Source of the DNA: Globodera rostochiensis
Taxonomy: Eukaryota; Nematoda; Chromadorea; Rhabditida; Heteroderidae
NCBI GenBank assembly: GCA_018350325.1
Contig: JAEVLN010000022.1
Span: 1,009,105 to 1,073,104, forward strand
DNA length: 64,000 nucleotides
Direction of reading: 5' to 3'
Shown here: piece by piece, positions 55,303 through 64,000 of the stretch
How positions within the stretch are numbered: the first letter of the stretch is position 1
Layout of the letters: every line of letters starts with the position of its first letter
Notes under the pieces: model-generated
Told to the model about the DNA's origin: nothing
The model's database searches: none
The model's input: the letters and a program-made list of their open reading frames with translations, nothing else
Position numbers and translations under genes: made by a program

Positions 55303-57018
55303 ATGAATAGCAGGGTTAGAGCTCATCAGATACCGCATCAGTGGGAAACTAAGAGGCGAAAAAATCCAAGCAAAACAAAGTGTGTGGTCTGTTCAAGCAC
55401 TTTTGGATTCTTTGTGCAATACGAAAAATGTCGCAGTTGCAAGTAACGGATTAATTTAACGCATTTAACTCCACGAATTACCACCAGCTTTTTACAGAAT
55501 GGCTGTTCACATCGAATGCAAGAAAAACTTGAGAGTGCAAGACAATTGTGGCCTGACACAGAAACATTTGAAAGAATTGGTCACGCAAATGGTCATCTCA
55601 AAAACGCAGGTTCACACAACAATATTACTACGACGGGTTTGTTTGATGCCAAAACTTTTTTTCAGGAAAATTGGGCACCAGAAATTGGCAATTCCCGTTC
55701 AATGAGTGATATTTTTGTGAACGAAGACCCAAATGCATCAGATGAACAACTCATTCCGAAAAAGGACAAATTTGAAAGGAGGTCATGGAATATGTTCTCC
55801 ATTCGGAGAAACGCGGCATGGAAAGATGACACAATACCAATGGGTGAAGTGGAAGTGATTTCTCAAATTGGCATTGGCAGATTTGGAGCGGTAATTTTTG
55901 GCATTTTATAGGACACATAATGAAATTCGCCCTTTTATTAGGTGCATGAAGCATATTACTACGAGCCAGCGGTGATAAAGTTTTTCGACATGTTCCATGT
56001 AGATGAACAAAAACGGTTGGAAACATTCAAGCATGACACCGCATGCTTTTTGAATGTTCGACACGAGAATTTGGTGTTCTTCCGTGGCTTTTACACAATG
56101 GAACAAAGTCGATTTGGCGTCGTCATGGAATTTATACGAGGCCACACTCTTTCACATATCCTCCACGACGCGGACCAGGACAGGCCCGCATTGGAGTTTA
56201 ACGAAATAATGGAATATGCCAAGCAGATTTGCCAAGTATTACTCATTTGGGATGTGTGTCATCTGATCGCAAAATGTTTAGGGAATGTCATATCTTCACA
56301 CCAAACATATCCTTCACAAGGACCTTCGGTCCAAAAATGTGTTCGTCAACGAGAGGAGAATAGTGAAAATCACAGATTTTGGCATATTCAACATCAGACG
56401 ACTCTCATATCCTGAAGGGTAAGCCGGCATTCCGCCAAGCTGAACTCCTTGCTCTCCTCTTATTCTGATTTAGGCGAAATTCGTTTGTCGTCCCGTCGAA
56501 TTGGCTTTCATATGCGCCGCCTGAACTGTTAAGGCTTTTGTCGCATCGATTTGAGCCCTTTCAGTTTACGGAACCGTGCGATGTTTACTCCTTTGGGTGC
56601 TGCTTTTTGCACACAAATTGGAAACACCGCACAAATTTTTTTAGCACAATTTGGTATGAGCTGCTGACAAGTGCATTCCCGTTCTCCCACGTGCCGTCAG
56701 ATGTGATCATTTGGCAAGTCGGCAACGGCACAAAAACGTCAATCACTGAACTAAATGCGTCGCATGATGCCAAGGTGAGTGGGGCAATTAGTTTTTTTTA
56801 ACCTTTTAATATGAATTTTTTGCCACATTTTTTTGATGATTTTCATTTATAATATTACACTTTATTTGAAGGCTCTTCTCATTCGTTGTTGGTCTTTCAA
56901 TCCGTCGGAGCGCAATTCATTTGCTGAACTCCTCCAATTGCTCAAAAATATGCCGCGAAAGGCACTCAAAAGAAGCCCTTCGTTTCCCCCATGTAAAAGC
57001 TTTGAATCAATTTTCTGA
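55303..57018 (+). CDS. ksr: KSR, kinase suppressor of Ras (pseudokinase scaffold)
   Basis: Eight exons (55303-55442, 55498-55609, 55666-55890, 55942-56235, 56282-56418, 56474-56596, 56645-56774, 56872-57018) give 435 residues in phase. An atypical C1 zinc finger comes first (HQW...CVVC...CRSCK...H..C). The kinase domain has a degenerate glycine loop [35 protein letters not shown] (HKD in place of HRD, as in KSR), [29 protein letters not shown] and [11 protein letters not shown] scaffolds RAF, MEK and ERK at the membrane. The protein is short: the CA1 region and a long linker found in other KSRs are absent, unless upstream exons were missed. Confidence 0.9.
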
Positions 57019-57307
57019 CGACTCATTGTGATACACCTTCACACATTGTAAATTAAAACGTATAGAATCTCAATTTGTCATCATTTTTAAATGTGTATTC
57101 GTAACTGAGTCAATCAATTCAGTAATTATTGTTATACAAAGTCTGAGTGACTCGAAGGGTACATATGAAAATAATAGAATGAATTGGAATAAAAATGATT
57201 TATTAAAAACATTGAGAGTTATTCACCCATTTCCGTTATAATTGCGATAATTGTATTTATTCCTTAAATGTGAATGATTTATTTGGTAACAGTTTCAGCA
57301 TCTCAAA

Positions 57308-59308
57308 ATGTCGAATTTCGTGTGTGCAATTTCCGGCATGGAGCCAGAATTGGCTGTCGTGTCGGCCGTTTCTGGTGAAGTTTTTGAAAAGCGTCTACTC
57401 GTCAAATACATTGAAGAGAATGGAACCGACCCAATCAATGGGCAAAAGCTCGATGTTGCCAATGTATGCTGCTTGGAATTTGTGATTTTGTTTTTTCTAC
57501 CATTTGTTAATTGTAGTTGGTTGAACTGAAGCAGGATCCGGGTGTCCGATCGATGCAGAAGTTCGTCATGTTTTAGTTTTTTTTTAATTTTTGGGGAAAC
57601 TTTCAGATCCTTGGCAACGGCGTCGCTGCCTTCATTGTTGAAGCAATTGCAGGACGAATGGGACGCGACAATGCTGAACAATTTCACGCTTCGACAAGAA
57701 CTGAAGGCGGCACGTGAGGAACTGACACACGCCCTCTACCAGGTCCACCGTTTCTGGAGTGGTAACCTGTGAATTGTTAATTACGTATTTTAGAATGATG
57801 CGGCATGTCGTGTGATTAACCGTCTCAGCAGTGAGTTGCAATCCGCTCGTCAAATCATCGCAACATTGCCGCACGGTCGCCGACATGCGGAGAGTGAGAC
57901 CGAAGCGACAGATGTTGAGATGCGTTCGGACATTGCGGAGGACAACACCGGTGCCGACGGGCTTCCGGGGATCAGTGACGATTTGGTCAAGGTGAGTGAA
58001 CAGAATTCACGAATCACATTGATCGGGTTATGTTTTTGTTCAGTTCTTTACCGACAAATACCAAGACTTTTCCACTGCCCGCAAACAGCGCGGAAGGAAT
58101 TTGCCCGAGGCATTGGCGTCCGTTGAACAAATTCAAAAATATGAAGAGATTGCATGTCACGATGCACTGCACAGCGCGAGCGTCACGGGCATCACCGCTT
58201 TGGACATGCAGGCACTCACTTCCAACCAATCAAATTTTGTGTATATTTTAAAAATTAAGCAAAATTTCATTGCATCTGGCGGGATGGACAAGACAATTGT
58301 GCTATTCGACTCGGCCACAGAGACAATCAAAAACACGTACAAGGGGCACCAAAAGCGCATCAGCGCCGTTCGACTTCATCCAAATCTGCAGACAATCGTG
58401 TCCGGGTCGTTTGATTCGCAGGTTGTTTGGGGGCATGAAAATGCAATTAATATCCAAAATACGACGCAGAGTCTGTCATTCTAAAACTGGATGTTTTTTA
58501 AGATTCGAATTTGGAATACGAATGAGCAGAACGCCAGAAATGTGATTGCGATTCATGAACGTCCCATCACTGACGTGTCGTTGCACCCAACTGGCGACTT
58601 TGCGCTCTGTTGCTCTGAAGATTCCCATTGGTCTCTCACCGATTTGAAAGCTGGACGTCCGCTCATAAAGGTTTGGTCGAGCGCAACCCAGTCGTTTTTT
58701 TTTTTTTGGTTTTATGATCACAAATTTGTGTGTTTTGTGTAGGCGGAGTCGGGTGACGACGATATGCAGGGCATCTGTTGCGGACAGTTCCATCCTGACG
58801 GACTGATTTTTGGAACGGGCGGAAAGAATTCGGTTGTCAAAATATGGGACATCAAAGAGCAGGTCAATGTTGCGCAGTTTCCGGGCCATCAGGATGTGGT
58901 GGCTGCCATTTCATTCTCCGAAAACGGTTACTATTTGGCCACCGGGTCGGCGGATGGCGAAGTGAAAATTTGGGATTTGCGAAAGTTGAAGAACCTGAAG
59001 ACGCTGTCCCTCTACGACGTCAAACAAGCGGTCAGTGCGAGGAGATGACTAATTTATAGTCGATTAAATACAAATTAAAGTTATTGTTTCTGCAGATCAA
59101 TTGTCTCACCTTCGATCAGTCCGGCGCCTATTTGGCGGTCGGAGGCAGCAACGTGCAAGTCTTCCAGGCCAAAACTTGGAACAACATTGCGCAGTTCAAC
59201 ACGCACACGCAGGCGGTGACCGGCGTTTGTTTCAGCGAGGATTCGAAGACAATTGTCTCTTCGAGCATGGACAAATCCATCCGCGTCTATGCCATGCCCG
59301 CGCAGTAA
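57308..59308 (+). CDS. prp-19: PRP19 pre-mRNA splicing factor, U-box E3 ligase
   Basis: Eight exons (57308-57463, 57517-57560, 57607-57742, 57794-57991, 58044-58421, 58503-58670, 58743-59030, 59096-59308) give 526 residues in phase. The N-terminal U-box is clear ([33 protein letters not shown]), then the coiled-coil tetramerisation segment ([18 protein letters not shown]) and seven WD40 repeats ([50 protein letters not shown]). PRP19 is the core of the NineTeen Complex, activates the spliceosome and ubiquitinates PRP3/PRP4. A gtttcag nine nt before the ATG may be a spliced-leader acceptor. Exon 5 reads through a short in-frame YILKIKQNF stretch that could be a small retained intron. Confidence 0.95.
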
Positions 59309-59575
59309 CGGCACAATGACAAATGCCAATGGACTTTTTGAGATTGCGTTTGAATGAAGGGTTGTGTGGGGGAGCTGAGAGAAGTGTCATGATCAAGAAT
59401 TCTCTTTTCTTATTTGCGCTTAATTGTTATCTTTTTTTCCCTGAATTGTAAATGTGTGCGCTTTTTGTTGTTGTTGTTGCTTTTCACTCGGTTAATTGTT
59501 ATTGGAACAGCAAACACCATTATTTCTTATTTGCATTATTGAAATTTAAAAAAAGTCTAAAAAATATGAAAGCGA

Positions 59576-61625
59576 ATGAGCGATCAAAGTACGTTGTCGA
59601 CAAACGTTGTGGTGGAAGTTCGTCGCATTTCGCATCTGAAAGATGGGGCCATCGATTTTATAGCAGGAACAGCTGGTCCGTCAAGATCAATGTGATGTAA
59701 TCGGATGTCGAGAAATGTTTTTGGGCACACCTTTTTGGAGTTCTCAAAATAGCATAATAATCCATTTAATTTGCTCATTGCTTCTGGGGAGTTTCGGGAT
59801 CCCGGCCTAAAAAGAACGGAATCCGATTACATCGCTGTGCTGGCTGAGCTTTAAATGCCATAGTCCCCCCCAAAAAGGTGGCATTGCAACAGTGTACACT
59901 GCACAACCGTTGGACACCGTCAAAGGTTCGAGATTGCTTTACCATCATACCGCGACGGCTTTAACAAAAAAGAATTTATTTTTTTGTTACTAATTCCGTT
60001 TCGTTAAGTGAAGATGCAGACATTCCCTGTTTTGTATGGTAATTGGGTGCGTTGTTTGGGCCAAACATTTCGAGCCGAGGGAATTCGTGGCTTATATGCC
60101 GGTATGGGAATTAAATTAATGGTTTAAACTTTAAATAAACAATTTACCTAAAATACAAAAAAAAAGAAAGAAAATAAACGCAGCAATTCTCTTCCATTTT
60201 CCAGGCACTGTTCCCGCGCTGGCTGCAAATGTGGCAGAAAATGCGGTGCTTTTCACTTCGTACGGATTCTGTCAGAAATTTGTCGCCCGTCTCACCGACT
60301 GTCCGTCCGTTAAGGAAATGAGCCCCTTGGGCAATGCCACCGGTGAGTGGGCGCGGCAAGTGCCATTTTTGTATGTATTTATTCAATGCGTTTTTTAGCT
60401 GGTTCGTTGGCCGCTTTCTTCGCTGCACTTGTCCTTTGCCCTACGGGTATTTTTTATAATTAATTTAAATGTCCCCATAACAATAGAATTACAATTTATG
60501 ATGGTCGTAGGGAATTGGATATGTTTGATTTTCGATGATTTATGTTTGGTTTTTGGATATTTTTAGACAATTCACAAAGCAATAAAGTCTTTATTCCCTC
60601 CATGTTCATGTCCATTCCCCAACCCCCCCCCCCCCCCCCCCCCCCCCTCGGGCGACGTCCATTTGCAATAACATTAATTTGCTCGTTTAAGAGCTGGTCA
60701 AGTGCAAGATGCAGGCTCAGTCCGAGCTCGGGTCAGGGACGCGCACGTATGTTGTTGTCTACATAAAATCGTCGGGCATTCAATTGAACTAATTTTTGCA
60801 CATCACAGAACGCCAACCGCAATATGTGTCGAAATGTACCGAAGTAAGTGCGCAGGTTCACATGCCGTCTCAAAATTTGTTCCCCCCTCCCCCGCTACAC
60901 AGGCAACGGACTGCGTTCGTTCTTTAACGGCTTGACCCCGACGATGGCACGAGAAATTCCCGGCTACTTTTGCTTCTTTGGTGCATACGAATTCAGCCGG
61001 GCACTGCTTAGGCCGGCAGATTCGACGACAAAAGAGGAAATTGGTCAGTGTTTGTTTACGTATTGCAGCAATATCAAGCTGAATTTGTTTGGTGCTTTTT
61101 GGCAAATAACCAATCTAATCCACTCTCGGGCACAATTTTTTTGTTTTTCATAATTGAACAATTTTTAGGCCTTCTACGGACTGCAGTTTCTGGAGCAGTT
61201 GGAGGAATTGTTCGTTCATTTGTCTCACTTTACGGCACCGCATTTTCATTTTTTTAAATTTTTTTTAAGGCTCTTTGGACCTCAATTTTCCCGGTCGATG
61301 TTGGTAAGTAATTCGTTTTTATGTTTTTGCTTCATTTTGGCCTCCCATCAAAACTTTTTTGTCCCCCGTTTGTAGTCAAAAGCCGAATGCAAATTACGGG
61401 ATGCCAAAAGTCGTCCGAATTGTTTTTGCGAATTGTCCGGGAAGAGGGTCGGTTCTGTTTTTGCTTGTTCTTCTGAATATATAAAGCATTTATTTTTGTT
61501 GTCCATTTTTAGGCGTAAGTGCGCTGTACAAAGGCCTTTTCCCGACTTTGATTCGGACGTGCATAGCCAGCGGCGCTTTGTTCATCACTTTTGAAAACAT
61601 TAAACGATTTTTGCATGCAATTTAA
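59576..61625 (+). CDS. slc25a15: mitochondrial ornithine/citrulline carrier (SLC25A15/ORNT-like)
   Basis: Twelve exons (59576-59675, 59878-59925, 60009-60101, 60205-60342, 60399-60446, 60692-60746, 60809-60843, 60903-61043, 61169-61209, 61270-61303, 61376-61447, 61513-61625) give 305 residues in phase, the normal carrier length. The three repeats carry the signature motifs PLDTVKVKMQ, CPTELVKCKMQ and FPVDVVKSRMQ, with DFIAGTAGG opening repeat 1. Between them are VAENAVLFTSYGFCQ, REIPGYFCFFGAYE and ALYKGLFPTLIRT, closest to ORNT1. It exchanges ornithine for citrulline across the inner membrane. Related SLC25A20/29 carriers remain possible. Intron 5 holds a C run of about 24 nt (60624-60647). 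Confidence 0.88.
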
Positions 61626-61954
61626 TAAATTTAGAAAAAACAATTGGCAATTTTGCTCACTTTAACCGCAAAAAATTTTTGTTTTCTGTTTTTGCTTGCT
61701 CGTTGGTTCGTTCGTTCGTTGTTTTCATCAACCAAATCACACACATTTATATTGTTGTTATTATTGTTATTATTACACTTTTTGTAAAGCCCGAAGCTTA
61801 AATCGGTTTTCAAATTTTTTGCTGTTTGAACAATTCAGTTTATATTTATTGGTCGTTGCGTATTACTTCCAAATATTTATATAATCCATTTAATATTTAT
61901 TTAAAAAGAATTGCCCCTCTGTTCGCTGCTCACTTTCCTGTACAACAAAATTGG

Positions 61955-63896
61955 ATGTGTTCCCAAGCTGACGAGCAAATTTCACAAGGCCAAGCCGCTG
62001 TGCCGTTCCATTTGGCTGATCGGGAATTGGTTGGTTGGAAAAGCATTTTGGTTTTGGTTCACGCAAAGTTGTTGTTGTTGTTGTTGTTGTTAAGCTTTGC
62101 AAGAAGCAGTGCGGTTTCTACGGCACGCCCCAGTGCAAGGGTTTGTGCTCGCAATGCTGGCGCGACTACCAGTTGGACAGCAAACGGCTCAACGACTACC
62201 AGAACAACATCAAGGTGTTGCGACAGCACCAACATGACAACATTAGCAGTGGTGGTGGTGGTGGTGAGTCATCAACAGCCGCAGGCGGAGGAGGTGGCGG
62301 TGCCGCCTCAGCCCCATCGTCGGCGCTTCCCCGCAAAAGTTCGGATGTCCGCTTCAACTCGTTGAAGACATTCTTGAAGAAGTCGCCGTCCGTTTTTTCC
62401 GCCAGCACGTACGGTAAGAGAGAGTGGGGGTTTTGAGTGTAACGGATGTTCAAGTCGTTCACCATTTTTATTCAACAGCTGAGCCGAACTCGTCCGTCAC
62501 GCTGGGAATAAGGTGCTTTTTCAGTTTGTCGGATTAGCTGGACGAATAAAAGGAAACGTTGCGGCCTTTTAGGGCCCCAAGTCCGGACAGTCTGCAGGCC
62601 CAGGAACAGTTGGACGCGTTTTTGGACGCCAATTTTCCCGCCGCATTTGCTAAGGAGTTGGACAAGCAGTGCCAAATGTTCATTGACAACGTGTTCAAGG
62701 TGTCCTTTCTCTTTGCTTGGTTGGTGCTGCCAAGTAGACTTCGCCTTTTACTGCTTCAGCATGAGCTGCTGCCCAGTGAGGAGCTGTCGTTGTTGGTCCA
62801 AGCCTTCTACCAGTCCATCAAGGAACGTGCGCTCAAAATCATCGCACAACTGTCGCCGAACACCGCCGCCTCCTTCAGCCTTTCCGATTTTATGACGGGA
62901 ATCGAAAATTTTGTCTGCACCCGCGCCTACCCCGTCCTTTTTGGCTCCAGGCATGCCATTGTTGAAGACGATTTACGGCACACTTTCCGTTTTCTGCACA
63001 AAAAATGGAATGGAGAAAGATTTTCGAAGCCACCCCCACCCTCAAATTCGTGCTTAATCTGATTGATTGTGACCGACCAACAAAATTCAGAAGCGAGGAA
63101 GAAGCTGAGGATTTGAGCTTGCAAACGCGCATTCGTTCTTTGCATTGGGTCACCAACGGCTTTTTGGAGACCGCTCTGGATGAGTCATCGGGCCAAGTTT
63201 TTAAGCCAAATTTTATGGAAATTTGATCATTTGGCTTTTCAGGTGCAAGAGTTTCTGAACGAGGTTTGTGCCATCACGCAAAATATTTGTAAATATTTGG
63301 AAGGAGTACATTTTTAGGCAATCACCGAAATTGTTGACCTGAACAGTCACCGGCCTGTCACCAAAAAATTGTAAGTTTTATTTTATTGAAATGAATGAAA
63401 AATGGTCGAACGTTCCGCCCTTTCTTCAGGGATTGTCTCGTGCGTTGCTCGAAGGACATTTTCGATGCCCTCAAGGAGAGCCGTTCGGGTGCGTATTTGT
63501 TTACAGAAAGAATTGTTTCTGAACTGGTTGCTCTTCCTTTGATCCTTCTGGGCGGGAAAGTCGTGGGTCAATCGGTCCTAAAAAATAAGGAACATTTTAA
63601 AAAAACCTTTAAAATTTTAACCTCTCATTACTCAAGGCCGGCTTTGGGGAGCAACCGCCCAATTTTTTGTGATCTTCCAAATTGAGCCATCCATTTGTTC
63701 AAATTTTGTGATTGTTGTTGTTGTTGATCATCATCATCATCATTGTCCATTGATCAAGGTGCGCCCGCGAGTGCCGACGAGTTTTTGCCCGTTCTGATTC
63801 TGATCACCCTCAGGGCGAACCCGCCACTGATCCAGTCCAATCTGAAATTCATCAGTCGCTTTGGGTTGCCCTCAAGGCACATGCGCGGCGAATACG
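61955..63896 (+). CDS. rabx-5: Rabex-5 (RABGEF1) Rab5 guanine nucleotide exchange factor, 3' end outside window
   Basis: Ten exons visible: 61955-62029, 62095-62413, 62479-62512, 62573-62699, 62760-62950, 63091-63196, 63243-63263, 63318-63370, 63430-63488 and 63759-63896. The gene continues past 64000. An A20-type zinc finger opens the protein ([10 protein letters not shown]...[13 protein letters not shown]), which binds ubiquitin. A Ser/Gly-rich linker and a helical bundle follow ([16 protein letters not shown]). The VPS9 catalytic domain contains [30 protein letters not shown] and [14 protein letters not shown], holding the conserved Asp and Pro, then [11 protein letters not shown]. It activates Rab5 on early endosomes. 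Intron 5 is GC-AG (CAG|gcatgc); using it removes a frame clash that a GT donor would leave. Confidence 0.92.
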
Positions 63897-64000
63897 GTAA
63901 CTAATTATTTAGTGGAATTTTTTTAGGTTTTACCAACAAAACCCCCCCCCCCCAATCATTTTTGTTTGAACAATAAATGCAATCCCTATCGCATTTTAAG

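Noticed and set aside
1..64000. CRISPR arrays, bacterial operons, horizontally acquired cell-wall enzymes, tRNA or rRNA genes
   Set aside because: None was seen. The tandem repeats are minisatellites without spacers of constant length, all recognisable genes are eukaryotic with spliceosomal introns, and I found no cloverleaf or rRNA signature by eye.

Overview
This is a gene-dense piece of a nuclear nematode genome, most likely a plant-parasitic tylenchid such as a cyst nematode (Globodera/Heterodera). The genes have many short exons and introns (often 40-100 nt, U-rich 3' ends) and several GC-AG introns. The families are typical of nematodes: a NAS-type astacin with two ShK domains, MATH-BTB proteins, a BPI/LBP-like secreted protein and a nematode UGT. 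Poly-G/poly-C runs fill introns and gaps. Genus-level assignment is inference. Exon models were built by hand from splice signals, reading phase and remembered family sequences, with no database search.

Layout. 0-4 kb: the 3' end of an unrecognised acidic protein (+), then the H4K20 methyltransferase SET-1/KMT5A (-). 5-10 kb: a complete 17-exon Strawberry notch (SBNO) gene (+). 10.6-14 kb: a 16-exon UDP-glycosyltransferase (+). 14.6-15.3 kb: a 62/37-bp minisatellite. 15.3-22.4 kb (-): a small one-TM protein, a divergent phospholipase B-like secreted protein and a very proline-rich secreted protein. 24-26 kb: a palindromic pair of one-TM genes around a TIR element. 26-35 kb: a BPI-like gene, a MATH-BTB gene, a BTB gene without MATH and a BPI 3' pseudogene, showing repeated local duplication. 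36-40 kb: the astacin. 40-52.5 kb: a segmental duplication of two linked minus-strand genes, an F-box-like gene and a DMAC2/ATP5S-like mitochondrial LRR gene; one copy of each looks intact and the other broken. 52.7-64 kb: a conserved housekeeping block with DRG1 (-) head-to-head with KSR (+), then prp-19, SLC25A15-like and Rabex-5 (runs off the window), all +.

The four + genes at 55-64 kb are 270-330 bp apart. Most genes here are independent, so no single pathway is evident. The accessory interest lies in the duplications, the short TIR elements (two with clear 8-bp target duplications, one with TA and an empty site in the paralog), and domain losses in duplicated or divergent genes.
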